A stretch of DNA of 64,000 bases from Candidozyma auris (lineage: Eukaryota > Ascomycota > Pichiomycetes > Serinales > Metschnikowiaceae). The translations under genes and the position numbers were made by a program. Shown one piece after another: positions 26,774-36,905 of the stretch (position 1 is the stretch's first letter; the number at the start of each line of letters is the position of its first letter). The notes under the pieces were generated by a model, which searched no databases, was not told where the DNA came from, and saw only the letters and a program-made list of their open reading frames with translations. The stretch is taken from contig NC_072813.1 in assembly GCF_003013715.1 (NCBI RefSeq), positions 558,001 to 622,000 of the forward strand. Direction: 5' to 3'.

Positions 26774-27476
26774 GGTGGGGTGGACTCTGTGGCGAATGAC
26801 GTTGTAACAGAGTTGTTACTTCTTGAGCACTATGTGTATGTCGATACAGGAGAGGGCCATGGGTGCACCGTACTAGAGGTTGGCGGCTCGGAGCTTCAAA
26901 CGCATATTGGCAGGCAAAGAAGGGAACAAAAAGAATCATTTACTCACGAAGAAGTATACGGTTCTTCTATCTTTGAATTTGCCACGATGACTGTTTTTAA
27001 ATGCTGAAATGTAGTGAATACGAATTGCAAGTTTTTGCAGAATCGGTGCAAGAATGCGCAACCATTGCCTATGTTCTGTTTGGAAAGTGTTCAACAAAAT
27101 ATTTGTATAGCTTAGAAAGCATCACTTATTACTCAATCACAAAGCCTTAATAACGGGGATTCAGAGAATGTGTAAGATAAAAAATTTACGCCAAGCAGAG
27201 ACTGCTGACGTACTGAGGAAACTCGCTCTTGTCTTCCCGACACGGCCATCGGCACCGATTGCTAATTGCTACGGGATGAAAGTGAGACAGGTGGCTAAAT
27301 TTGCTCTTTGATAATACTTCGTAGGCAAAACAAGTGTATTTATCAGCAAACAGTGTAATTTGATTCTATGTAAGTCTCCTACGGCGTCCAGTGTCACGTG
27401 ATTTCACACTGTGTAGATTACACATCCATATTTGCTCTTAATCTGATCACGCCATCTTCCCACTTACTACTACAAA
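26774..27476. promoter_or_regulatory. Divergent promoter of VPS54 and COX17, 703 bp
   Basis: The gap contains GTCACGTG at 27393-27400, a full Cbf1-type site (RTCACRTG), 77 bp before the COX17 ATG. An open plus-strand frame at 26780-27007 has no recognisable features. Confidence 0.45.
27393..27400. promoter_or_regulatory. Cbf1-type site GTCACGTG
   Basis: The octamer matches the RTCACRTG consensus of the centromere/promoter factor Cbf1 and contains a CACGTG E-box. Its closeness to the COX17 start favours a regulatory role, but that is inference. Confidence 0.4.
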
Positions 27477-27650
27477 ATGTCCGAACCAGCCAAGCAGGAG
27501 TCTAAACCAAAGCCTTGCTGTGTATGCTTAGACGAAAAAAAGACCCGTGACGAGTGTCTCTTGTTCAACGGCCAGGACTCCGGCAAATGTGACGAGTTGA
27601 TCCAAAAGTACAAGACATGTATGAAAGGCTACGGTTTCGAGACCAACTGA
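27477..27650 (+). CDS. COX17: Mitochondrial copper chaperone Cox17
   Basis: The protein is 57 aa. It delivers copper in the intermembrane space to Sco1 and Cox11 for cytochrome c oxidase assembly. It has the copper-binding Cys-Cys-x-Cys (C14, C15, C17 in PKPCCVCLDEKK) and the twin CX9C pairs C17/C27 and C38/C48 of the CHCH fold, ending KTCMKGYGFETN. Spacing and length match the family, and no cleavable presequence is present, as expected for import by Mia40. The start ATG is preceded by CTACAAA. Transcription is divergent from VPS54. Confidence 0.96.
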   Translation: MSEPAKQESKPKPCCVCLDEKKTRDECLLFNGQDSGKCDELIQKYKTCMKGYGFETN

Positions 27651-27758
27651 GCTTTAAATAATTATCCCGATTATCCCTGTAAATAATATTTCCCTCTCTA
27701 GATGTTTGGCATCTGCCTAGTGAATGGCAACTGCCTGTTAAATAGTTAAATTTTGCTC

Positions 27759-28670
27759 CTACACCATTCGAGTTGTAGACCCATACTGAGCATCGGAGAC
27801 TTCCTCTAGTGGCGAGCTCTTAGGCAAAAGAGCCTCAGACTCATCATCATCATTCTCATTGAGATTCCCACCGAAACTGATCCTTCTATGTCGTATTGCG
27901 TTCGTTCTTTTCATCACCTGGTTTTGAATGAAGTTGTCGATCAATACCAACTGAAGGCAATTCATCACTATAGGCACGAGGAACATCACCACGAAGATCT
28001 CAAACTCGTTCGGATATTCATCGAGCCATGCCAATAGAATCTTACTCGTGATCCACAAGAGCTGCGTCTCGAAGCACTCCACAAGTCCATAGAGGATGAA
28101 CTTGGTCACCATCAATGCCCCGAAATAGATTCCAAGCTGCTTGATGTATGCCCTTCTGCTAGGGTGGTGAGGATCAGGCCCATATTGGCCCGAATCAATT
28201 TGCGTCATGCCAAGGTGTGTTTTACAGAACCAGTTGAAGCAGCGGAACACGAGGTAGAGTACATAAACGCCAATGGTGCAGTCAAACACAATGCTCAAAA
28301 AATACCAGTCACACGGATCGCCTGAATCTTCACCTTCTGTGGCTTTTACCCACTCCTCAGGCAGCGTCTTGATGATTGATAGTAGCACGTTGAACACATG
28401 AACCCCGAACGCTCCAATGACCTGCTTAGATACATCAAACGCCCAAACAGGCCATGTTCGGCGCACAGGGTACTCGTAAAATCTTTTCATTAGAAGCGAC
28501 AGGAGACATAGAAGCCCGAGAAATGCCTGTGTGATTAAAGAAAAAGTGCCCACCAACTCACACTTCCCATCCGAATCGTTATCGCCATAAGAGCGAGAGA
28601 CCCTTGTCTCAATGAAAAGAGACTGTGCTAGAAACCCAGCTAGTGATGCTGTGTCCAATAGCATACTCAT
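27759..28670 (-). CDS. STIMATE-family (TMEM110-like) vacuolar/ER membrane protein
   Basis: The 303-aa multi-spanning protein has about five or six hydrophobic segments (near residues 5-20, 40-60, 75-105, 125-150, 180-200 and 225-250). It carries family-like blocks including WPVWAFDVSKQVIGAFGVHVFNVL, DPCDWYFLSIVFDCTIGVYVLY and PHHPSRRAYIKQLGIYFGALMVTKF. These place it with the fungal vacuolar membrane proteins of the STIMATE family. The animal member sits at ER-plasma membrane junctions and promotes store-operated calcium entry, but fungi lack the STIM/Orai partners, so the yeast role is unknown. The tail is cytosolic in style, with acidic NENDDDESEALLP, which resembles a dileucine sorting signal (E-x-x-x-L-L). 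It is convergent with COX17. Confidence 0.8.
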   Translation of the reverse strand: MSMLLDTASLAGFLAQSLFIETRVSRSYGDNDSDGKCELVGTFSLITQAFLGLLCLLSLLMKRFYEYPVRRTWPVWAFDVSKQVIGAFGVHVFNVLLSIIKTLPEEWVKATEGEDSGDPCDWYFLSIVFDCTIGVYVLYLVFRCFNWFCKTHLGMTQIDSGQYGPDPHHPSRRAYIKQLGIYFGALMVTKFILYGLVECFETQLLWITSKILLAWLDEYPNEFEIFVVMFLVPIVMNCLQLVLIDNFIQNQVMKRTNAIRHRRISFGGNLNENDDDESEALLPKSSPLEEVSDAQYGSTTRMV

Positions 28671-29026
28671 ATGATATCAAATAGTGAAAGAAAAGAAGGA
28701 ATGACAGCAGCTGCTGGAATAAAATATGATGTACAAGGTAGCCTTCTTTTGAGACACCGCTTCTAGAGCAATGATGGGGTCCAATGTATGCGAAGGCACG
28801 GGTGTTTAGGGTCACCGCCATTGCAGTTGTAAGGCATGGGCGGCTGCAAATGCGCAAAATAATCTATTTAGTCATTTTGTATATTCGTAAATGATTACAT
28901 GTGGCGAACTTTATGATTAGCCTTCCACATGTGGACTGCCTATCTATTTCTTATTTTTTTTTTTATTTGATGGGGATAACATTATTATCATCATCATCAT
29001 ATTCATCATCAGCATAAATTTGCCCT
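28671..29026. other. Intergenic, 356 bp
   Basis: The gap holds an AT-rich stretch with a T run and an imperfect (ATC)n microsatellite near 28984-29010. I see no gene in it. Confidence 0.5.
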
Positions 29027-31723
29027 TTAGCTGCTATTCTTGTTCCAGCCTCCAAGAAGATTTGCCATGGCCAGGCCTTTCCCTCTCCTCAGATTACTGC
29101 TCTCTTCTGAGTCGGTCGAAGAAACATTGAGTCCGTTCTCATCGGCAACTTTGTATAATGATGAGTAGCTGTCTGGGCTTCTAGCACCATCAGGCGGTGG
29201 AACCGGACTTTCACTTTCGGAGTCAGATTCACTGTCGGAAGTGAACACAAATCCACTTTTCGAAGCCTGCCTCACGACTGGAGGTGATGCTTTTCCCAGA
29301 AATGCGTTTTCTGATGTAGTGTGAGGAGGCAAGGGGGAAGCTTTTCTTTGTAGTGGTGGCAGGGTAGCTCCACCTGCTCTCTGCTCGAGTTTGTCAGCTG
29401 CGTCAGGCTCAAGCTTCTTCGTTGGGTTGTTCGGCGTTGGATTGAAGAACATGTCCGACAAGGCGTTTGGTTCCTCGGACTTCGTCATACCAGTAGAGAG
29501 GAATTGATCTGAGAGCGAGCTGGACGAATGTGGCTGCTTCAGCAAGCCCGTCGAAGAGTGCCTTGGATTAATCTGACTTACGTGTCCTTCCAGCGGCTCA
29601 GTTTTTCTTTGAAGATGCTCCGAAATGTCAGGCTCATCTTGTTTCTGCTCGCTGGAGGTCATGCCTCCACTGAACACCTGCTGTGCGAGAGACTGACTTG
29701 AGTGGCGAGCGCATATCGAAAGACCTTCCTCTTCCTCTGACTCACTGTCTGATGAGTTATTAGCAAATGGATTAGGCGCTGATTTTTGTGGACCAGCAGA
29801 ATCATCTAGTAAGGATATAGGTAACCTCTCCGTGTTCGAAGAAGTTGCAACATTGCGTGAACAATTGATCACATCGAGAGGAGCATTGTCAAAGTTGCGA
29901 ATATCCTCATTTTCAATGATTTCGTAGTCAAAATTCGAGCCCAAAGCTATGTTATCTGGAACGTCCACCACGTCGGGGGTTTTATCCCGACTACCGGTAC
30001 CGTAAATTGCGTGATTAGGATCCACCTGGTATACAGTGTTGTAGTCGTAATGATAGTCGTAACCTCTGTTACTGAAATTGCCAACATTATGTGATAAACT
30101 TGATGTGTATGGGTTTTCATCGTCACTCTCTTCGTCGGAGGAGCCGTAGTTCAAAGTCGTCGAAGGAAGCAATTGGATGGTCTTGAATGCTCTTGAACTG
30201 GTGGTGGAGATGGACTCCGCATCTTCGGTCTCATCGTTACTCCGATCGGTGTCCTCCTTCTTTACAGGGTGAAGCCCTGGATGGTGATTGGTACCTGAGG
30301 GCGAACGTACTTTCAAAAAGAATCCGCCCTCATCGTCATCGTCATCGTCGTCAAACTCCTCCTCGGAATCCTGTGAACGCTCATCATCATCGCTGTAATT
30401 TTCGTAAAGATAGCTTTCGCTACTGCCGTGGCCATACTCGTTTTCGTCGTCTTGCTCACCGTACCCGTCGTAGTATTCATCATCACCAAGCGCCACCGAT
30501 GGGTCAGCTATAGCGATGCACTGCTTCACTTCTTCATTGAAATGAATATGGCGCTCAGGTTTAGGAGCGGGAGGGTTGGAGCTCGACCGTATGTTTCGGG
30601 CCATGGACGACTGCAAGGGGAATGCGTGCTCTTCGGATGTCTGGGACGTGATTTTCTCTAATTGCGAGGCCAATTGGTCATGATCTAAAGGATGTGAGTT
30701 TTGAGATGCTGCTGAGGAGGAAGGGGCTGATGCATTGGAGGCAGAGCTGCCAAGCTCGGGCAAGTTGGCAGAGGAGTTATTCTGAGAGTTATTCTGGGAG
30801 AAGTTCTTATACTGTGAATTCAACTTTGCCAGAATGGCGTTGTAGTCGAAATATTCTGGCGGTCTGTCAGAAGTGCCTGCCTTGACAGCTGCCTCTCTTC
30901 TCTTCTGGTGCTCGGCCTCCTCTCTACGTTTCTGTTCCTGTTCAGCTCTAGCAGATGCAATTTGAAGCTTCCGCAAGTTCAGATGACTGATCATCATGTC
31001 TTCGACGGTACGCTTCTTGAGAATAGGCTTGGGGCCAGGGTTTCGCCTGGCTATGGCTACATCGCCTGCCACCGCGTTGGTGGCCGTGGTAGACGCTTGC
31101 CTGTTTTCGTCACTGCTGTGGTCGTGATCGTCATCATCGAGAATTGGGCCGTAAAGCCACGTCACGTCACTCTCCTTCGACCAGTTCACCGCCTCGGGGC
31201 TGATCGTTTTCAACCCCGAGCGTCTTTGGGCCCACGTTCTCCAGCTGGCGTTTTCCAACCGCGCTGCGTTCGCCACGCTTTTTCTTCGAGAGATCACATA
31301 TCGCCACGACTTACAAATGTCGGCAACGTCCCACTGGTGTGACAAGTAGTCGACGTGCCGCGAGGGCTCTACCGAGACATCAGTGTCGTCGTGCGGAATG
31401 AGTTCAGGACTGGTGAGGAAGGGAGGCGTAGGAGTAGTTGCTGGAGCTGAAGACGGCGATGTTGGCTCGACGTCAGTTCTCTCTGAATGATGATTTGTGT
31501 CATTCGAAACATCGGGTTGACCCTCGTTTTCCCTCGCCTGCTTTTGATTACTATTCTCGATGTTTTTCTCCTGCTCACTCGGGTCAATAAACTCGTCCAA
31601 AAGCCCTAGCGACCTCGTTCTTTTCAACTTGAACGTTGTGTTGTGGAAGTGGTCATCGTCTTCGGCGTCTACGTGCTGTGATGTGGTGGCGCCGCCGGTG
31701 AAGACCTCACCCTGGTGAGACAT
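29027..31723 (-). CDS. REG1: Protein phosphatase 1 regulatory subunit Reg1
   Basis: The 898-aa protein targets PP1 (Glc7) to Snf1 kinase and Mig-type regulators in glucose repression. The defining motif is RHIHFNEEVKQCIAI at residues 391-405, nearly identical to the Reg1 PP1-docking segment (RHIHFN, an RVxF variant). Upstream is the conserved region at about 125-193, with SWRYVISRRKSVANAARLENASWRTW and VTWLYGP. The rest is long, Ser/Asp-rich and disordered, with acidic runs (EFDDDDDDDEGG) and several SDSESES clusters that suit casein kinase 2. The start is the only N-terminal Met. The long upstream gap (1.2 kb) suggests complex control and carries a CACGTG at 31912-31917. Confidence 0.92.
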   Translation of the reverse strand: MSHQGEVFTGGATTSQHVDAEDDDHFHNTTFKLKRTRSLGLLDEFIDPSEQEKNIENSNQKQARENEGQPDVSNDTNHHSERTDVEPTSPSSAPATTPTPPFLTSPELIPHDDTDVSVEPSRHVDYLSHQWDVADICKSWRYVISRRKSVANAARLENASWRTWAQRRSGLKTISPEAVNWSKESDVTWLYGPILDDDDHDHSSDENRQASTTATNAVAGDVAIARRNPGPKPILKKRTVEDMMISHLNLRKLQIASARAEQEQKRREEAEHQKRREAAVKAGTSDRPPEYFDYNAILAKLNSQYKNFSQNNSQNNSSANLPELGSSASNASAPSSSAASQNSHPLDHDQLASQLEKITSQTSEEHAFPLQSSMARNIRSSSNPPAPKPERHIHFNEEVKQCIAIADPSVALGDDEYYDGYGEQDDENEYGHGSSESYLYENYSDDDERSQDSEEEFDDDDDDDEGGFFLKVRSPSGTNHHPGLHPVKKEDTDRSNDETEDAESISTTSSRAFKTIQLLPSTTLNYGSSDEESDDENPYTSSLSHNVGNFSNRGYDYHYDYNTVYQVDPNHAIYGTGSRDKTPDVVDVPDNIALGSNFDYEIIENEDIRNFDNAPLDVINCSRNVATSSNTERLPISLLDDSAGPQKSAPNPFANNSSDSESEEEEGLSICARHSSQSLAQQVFSGGMTSSEQKQDEPDISEHLQRKTEPLEGHVSQINPRHSSTGLLKQPHSSSSLSDQFLSTGMTKSEEPNALSDMFFNPTPNNPTKKLEPDAADKLEQRAGGATLPPLQRKASPLPPHTTSENAFLGKASPPVVRQASKSGFVFTSDSESDSESESPVPPPDGARSPDSYSSLYKVADENGLNVSSTDSEESSNLRRGKGLAMANLLGGWNKNSS

Positions 31724-32927
31724 TTTAAGTTTTGATGACTAAATGAGGGAGTTGGGGCAGGGTGGAATCAAACAAACAAGGCGTAGTGATGCTAGGTAGA
31801 TGGAATACGGAGAAAGGGTTCGTTTCGTACTTCAACTTTCCTTGTTTACCTGCTTCTTTGTTGGGAGTGATGCTGATGGGATTGGGTTGCGGGAAGGTAT
31901 GCCGGGGAATTCACGTGTGGGATCAGGAATGGAGGGTGGTAGTGATTTGCTATTATCTGCAGAGCAAGTTAAGTATTGCACGCTTTTCTGCTCTGAATCT
32001 GAAAGAACTTGTTGGTATATTTAGAGCCACCTTGAGGTGAAAAACGTGAGAGCGAGACAGTTTGTTCCTCTCCTTGGGTATAGGTTTCACCGAGCACCCG
32101 TACACCACACGCCTTGCCGTATATGGAGTGGCCTTTGGGAGGAAGTGCTAAAGAAAGAGAAGACGGACTAACGAAGACTACGTTTGGCAAATACAAAAAC
32201 AAACAGGGCACGAGGGAACTTGAAAATGATGTACAAAACTAAAACATCTGACTGTGGCCAATTGACCGCTACAACTACTGAGACCGGAAGAATTAGGCTG
32301 ACTCTGAACCGTTTCCGCGCACGTCGTAAAAGACCGGGACGGACCTAGAATGAGAGAATATCTTAAGCAGGATGATGATTCTCGCACCATATAGTCATGC
32401 TTGCAGAAGGTCTGAAAAGAAAAAATGTGAAAGCATGGCAATTTTGTCGCCTCTGGACATGCAACGGGAAATGTGGGGAAGCTTTTTCGTTCCCAGTATC
32501 GACCGTTTTCTCTAGCGCCAGCACCCTGCCAGCCCTGCAGGATACAGGATGCCCAGAGAGACGAGCATGTCAGCAATTTCCACCAGTGCTGAGAGCCCAA
32601 GCAGAAAGTGTGGAGGAAAAGGACCGATGTAAGAAAGGGGAAAGCAACCTGGTGACGCAGTTGTGATAATTCCCGTTCATTTGTTAATTGCTCATTGTTG
32701 GTATTGACCGTCTCTTTCTTTTTGTTTCTTTCTCTTTCTTTTTTCATCCCCTAATCTAGGTTGCTCCCTTCATGTGGATCGAGAAGGACTCTCTCTAGTA
32801 CCACTCTCCGCAATAAGGTTGGAGTAAGTACCGGAAAAATCTCCCTTAGCGAACGCAAAATAGAGTCGCGAAAAGTGGATGCAAAAAAGAAAGGGCTAGT
32901 GAGTGCAGGCTTCCAACCTGAACCTTC
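31724..32927. other. Gene-poor stretch, 1.2 kb, REG1 promoter side
   Basis: This lies between REG1 (start) and MOD5 (stop), both on the minus strand. It holds a CACGTG box at 31912-31917 and a CT-rich tract at about 32709-32745. A 189-codon minus frame at 32178-32747 is Ser/Cys/Phe-rich with no recognisable domain. I treat the region as promoter and leader of REG1, and an undetected non-coding RNA cannot be excluded. Confidence 0.5.
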
Positions 32928-34422
32928 TCAGCATTCCTCCTTAATTTTCTTGACTTCTTCTTCATTTTTCCCATTCTCCTTCATTTTCTCTTCCTTGATC
33001 TTCTTATACTTTGCCACAATCTCATCGTGTGCTCGCTTGCGCTCATTGTATGAAACCTGCTTTTTGTGCCGCCTACTGCTCTCGTGTATCTTCCAATTGT
33101 CCTCCCCAACGGCGACCAAAGGACGGCCCTCGGCATCTTTGCACACTGGGCACTCGTAGTGTTTCCAGTTGGCACTGCTCTCTCTGAGTTTGTTGCTTCT
33201 GAATTTTTTGAAGAACTCGGACGTGGGAAGTAGGTTTCGCAAGTGGTCTGGGGCTTCAGGCTCCGAAACTTGTGAAGAACCCTGTTCTGTGAATTGTTGA
33301 GCAATCCTGATTCCCCGGTCTCTAACGTTGTTGTCCCACTGGCTCAAATCTGTAGCATCAAGAAGATACATTTTCCCTCCGTACTTATAGTTGAACCGTG
33401 ACTCCTTGTGAAGTTCTACCCCTAGCATCTTCGTTATCCACTTCACCTGGTACCTAGCGTATTGTCTTGTGCGGATCTTCATTCTTTCTACGCCCTCTGC
33501 AAAACGCTTTCCATCCTGCTCCCCTCCTGTCAACCAGGGCAAAAATTCTTTGAAGCCAATGACTTGCAAAATGCTTCGTGTGCAATCGGGCCTTGGGTCC
33601 TGTTGCAGGTAAAATTCATACAAGTCCCGTATCTCACCAAGCGCCCCTCCCTCTATCATTTTATCGACTCTTTTATCTAAACGTTCCAGCAAAACGTCTT
33701 TATCGCAATATAGCCAAAAAAAAAGCGTGTTATACTTGAGAGAGGAATCTTCAAACTCTTCGAGCTTCTGCTCCTTGTATACTTCACTGGCCCTTTCACC
33801 GGTGGTCAAGTATATCTCAAGAGCCCGCATGAGCTTCCTTTGATCCTGCGGGTGAAACTTGCCCGCTATAACTGGATCAACTTCCTGAAGCTTCTTGAAT
33901 ACCTCTTCCACAGGTCCATTGAGTAGTTCCTTTTCTTCCTCGGAGAGTGTTCGTAGCTTGGCCCTCTCATCCTTTTCTCCGGCCGTTTTATGCTTAAAAA
34001 GCAACTTCTGCAAATAGTAGTGAGTACCGCCAATTACAATGGGCAACTTTCCCCTCGAGTGTATGTCTTCAATGGCAGCGTTTGCCTCCTGGCTGAATCT
34101 ATGTATGAAATACTCCTCTCCCCAATTAACGTGGTCCATGACATGGTGTGGTATCCCTTCACGTTCATCATAGGGATGTTTATTTGTTATCAATGGCGCC
34201 CCTTTGTACACTTGCATGGAGTCGGCGTTTATGATCTCTCCGTTAAGTTGTTTCGCTAGCTCTATGCTAAACTACCTTGTTAGAAGAGGTTCCAGATGTG
34301 TGAAAACCAATCGTACATACCTGTGATTTGCCCACGCCAGTGGTTCCAACTATCGCGATTATATTTCTCTTCGGGCTGCTCATGACGTAGTTTTTTATAT
34401 ATCTAAAATACCTCAAGATCAT
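32928..34422 (-). CDS. MOD5: tRNA isopentenyltransferase (two exons, two possible starts)
   Basis: The enzyme adds dimethylallyl to A37 of tRNAs with UNN-reading anticodons. A 49-nt intron (34272-34320; donor GTATGT, branch TTCTAAC, acceptor GGTAG) splits the P-loop region. Exon 1 ends [14 protein letters not shown] and exon 2 begins FSIELAKQLNGEIINADSMQV, matching yeast [54 protein letters not shown] and GGTHYYLQ follow. Near the C-terminus lies a C2H2 finger (CPVC, then H-x5-H in IHESSRRH) as in eukaryotic Mod5. Two in-frame starts exist. Met at 34383 gives 468 aa. Met at 34422 adds MILRYFRYIKNYV, a basic, acid-free stretch like a mitochondrial signal. S. cerevisiae MOD5 also uses two starts for mitochondrial and cytosolic/nuclear forms. 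Confidence 0.93.
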
Positions 34423-34502
34423 GAACTCATAGTCGGGCACACTTGATGATCATCGAGCATCGCGCTCTCAATCCTACTGCGATATAGCTCGTACGGACTG
34501 CA

Positions 34503-36797
34503 TCATGGCAGATGCATGTCTTCAGTAGGGTCCCTGGAAATAGCCCGCTGACTTTGCGGAGCCGCAAGGGGAACTCGATTATTTTGCATAGAGTCCTCAA
34601 TTTTCCTAAGCTTGTCTTGGTTTTCAATATTAATCAGCAACTCCCTCGCCTCTTCTCTCCGTGAATAGAGGAATTGGTCTATTTCATGCAACAAAGCGTT
34701 TCCTTTCTCCAAAAAGTCCGAGTAAAATCTAGACGCTTGGTTTAAGTTGGAGACAAGCTCCAAGTATTGTACGTAGGCCTCTTCAAAGCTCTGAAGAGCC
34801 TGGTGACGGTTAATTTGAGACGAATCTTCAAGAGCTTTTTTCACTTCGATAAGCTGCAAGTTCTTCTCGTGAATCTTCTTCTCAAGGTCAATCTGCTTTT
34901 GTTTAATCTGATCCACGTGTTTTATATCCGTTTCAAATGCTTTGATATGACTCTCATATACCGCCTCAAATTTTCTGGATGACACCTTGCCCTCATCGTC
35001 TAAAAATCTCTGAGGGTTCTTCTTGTATTGGCCCATCACAACTGGAAACACACTGTGATCTCTTGATTTGATGTTAACAGACGATATTGTTCTTTGTTTG
35101 CTTTGCTCAAGTTTATCAGCTGCTGTTAATAACTCGCGAAGTTCCCCTATTACCTGGCCAACTTTGGTGTCAACATGTGCTCTTGAGGATTTGGGAATTG
35201 TGCTGAGGAGTGCCCGATTACCACCACAGTATATTAGAAGAATATCCTTTATACTATTGTACAGATTCATTATCAATGAATCGCTCTGCAAACCCTGTTC
35301 TAGGTACGTATTCATCTTTGAAACTCTAGAAGAAAATGCTGCAGCTGCTGTTTCTGACATCTCTCGGTTCCAGCGATTTGTGCCTTGTCTTTCCCTCATT
35401 AAGCGATCTTCATACCTTTCCATCGTCAAGCGCTCCTCGCAAGCTTCAACAAGGTCTTGGCATTGCTTGCCTAATTTACCGATTTCAAGCATCGAGTTCT
35501 CAATGAGCTTTGTGCCTCCGATCGAAATGATCTCCAGGGAATGCTGTAGTAATGAGTCAGGAATGCTCTCAGGTTTTTGAATGGAGTCAATTGATGCCGG
35601 TAGATCTCTTTCCGCCAAAAATTTGCTGAACATACGAGTTAGAGCCCCTAGTGGCTCGTGAAAGTGGTCAACGATAAATGCGTCTTGACGCTCTCTAAAT
35701 GCTTGAGCAATTTGAATGATTGAAAACGGTACAAGTGCCTTAAAGGCTTCAATACCAAGTGGTCTTTGAAAGAAAGACTCAGGACACAGTATCTCAACCA
35801 TGGAAACGCCAGCGATTGCTGGCAACTCGCGAGCGTTTGGCACAGGTTTGAGGTAAACCAAGTCATTGTCTTTTTCTGCACCCTTGAGGGTGCTCTTCAC
35901 CACTTCTGTCAATCCCTGAAGATCTTCAATGACTGACTTGTCAACGTAGCTTTTGTACTTGAGACCCTCGTCACAAACTTTTAATGCAACTTTCAAATGA
36001 GCAACCTGATCTCCATACCTAAACGAGTCAATTGCCACCATAGACATTCGATAGTGAGCAGCAGCCTCGAAGTGAAACTTCTTCACCTTAAAATGATTGA
36101 TCCAATCCAAAGTTATGCTATCGGACTCCGACGCATAGAATGCCGCCTTGTCGTACAACTCAGACACTTTGATCGATAGACGAGCAATGATGTGATCTTT
36201 CACTGTGTTCCCCATAGCCGCCTTCAGCCAAACGAGTTCCTGGGCCTGCGCAATTAACATGCCCTTAAGACACTGGAGAGTATCTTCATCGAAATCAGGC
36301 AATTCAGCACGTATCTGAGGGTCCATCTTCAAAAGCACGTCAAAATATCCAGCGCCAACTTTCAATGATTGGCATGCCAGCTTGAGCCCTTCGTCGGTAT
36401 AGGCATTTCCATTCAAAGCGTGGTATGACTTCAAGCATCCCATTTCGTATATAAGTTGTAGCTGCTCTTGCTTCCATGAGGAAAACGAGCAATGCTTAGG
36501 CTGATAACGTAGAGTACCATACCACTCAAACGATACGCTGTTGTCCATAAACTTGTTACTAAGATCAGAAAGCAAATGATAATACTGATACAAAGTCTGC
36601 TCAAACCGTTCGATGTCAATGTCTTTTTCTCGTGATAGAACTGCGATGTCATTTTGTAAACGCTGAGCGTTCTTCAAATCGTTCTCGAATGAGCTCACTG
36701 GTTGAAAGTAGTCCTTTCGGATAATCTCAGAGAGAACATCGTAAAGAGGTATCGTGTCACATATTCGAAATGGGATTTGTAGCAAGTTGGTAAACAT
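34503..36797 (-). CDS. RIM20: BRO1-domain protein Rim20 (pH-response scaffold)
   Basis: The 764-aa protein has an N-terminal BRO1 domain (about 1-370: IPFRICDTIPLYDVL, YYHLLSDLSNKF, FEWYGTLRYQPKHCSFSSWKQEQLQLIYEMG, AQAQELVWLKAAM, FEAAAHYRMSM) and a coiled-coil V domain (about 390-720, including a KQKQIDLEKKIHEKNLQLIEVKK helix). Rim20 bridges ESCRT-III (Snf7) to the transcription factor Rim101 and its protease Rim13 in alkaline-pH signalling. I prefer Rim20 over Bro1 because the N-terminus and YFQ block match Rim20 and the long proline-rich Bro1 tail is missing. The MOD5 upstream ATG is 80 bp from this stop, and CEF1 ends 108 bp from this start, so three minus-strand genes are closely packed. 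Confidence 0.82.
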   Translation of the reverse strand: MFTNLLQIPFRICDTIPLYDVLSEIIRKDYFQPVSSFENDLKNAQRLQNDIAVLSREKDIDIERFEQTLYQYYHLLSDLSNKFMDNSVSFEWYGTLRYQPKHCSFSSWKQEQLQLIYEMGCLKSYHALNGNAYTDEGLKLACQSLKVGAGYFDVLLKMDPQIRAELPDFDEDTLQCLKGMLIAQAQELVWLKAAMGNTVKDHIIARLSIKVSELYDKAAFYASESDSITLDWINHFKVKKFHFEAAAHYRMSMVAIDSFRYGDQVAHLKVALKVCDEGLKYKSYVDKSVIEDLQGLTEVVKSTLKGAEKDNDLVYLKPVPNARELPAIAGVSMVEILCPESFFQRPLGIEAFKALVPFSIIQIAQAFRERQDAFIVDHFHEPLGALTRMFSKFLAERDLPASIDSIQKPESIPDSLLQHSLEIISIGGTKLIENSMLEIGKLGKQCQDLVEACEERLTMERYEDRLMRERQGTNRWNREMSETAAAAFSSRVSKMNTYLEQGLQSDSLIMNLYNSIKDILLIYCGGNRALLSTIPKSSRAHVDTKVGQVIGELRELLTAADKLEQSKQRTISSVNIKSRDHSVFPVVMGQYKKNPQRFLDDEGKVSSRKFEAVYESHIKAFETDIKHVDQIKQKQIDLEKKIHEKNLQLIEVKKALEDSSQINRHQALQSFEEAYVQYLELVSNLNQASRFYSDFLEKGNALLHEIDQFLYSRREEARELLINIENQDKLRKIEDSMQNNRVPLAAPQSQRAISRDPTEDMHLP

Positions 36798-36905
36798 CGT
36801 TGCTGATACTTATCAAGCGTGTTGTACTTCTTTATCTGGGGTAGTGAACTGATTTCGCGCTCGGTCTTCACAATGGCTGCGAAATGTGTGAAGAGTACAT
36901 TTGAT

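Noticed and set aside
32370..32416. C/D-box snoRNA-like pair (GATGATGA ... CTGA)
   Set aside because: The boxes are only about 40 nt apart and lack a terminal stem or a guide that I can match to rRNA.
32178..32747. 189-codon minus frame upstream of REG1
   Set aside because: Its composition is Ser/Cys/Phe-rich with no domain, and it overlaps another open frame on the plus strand.
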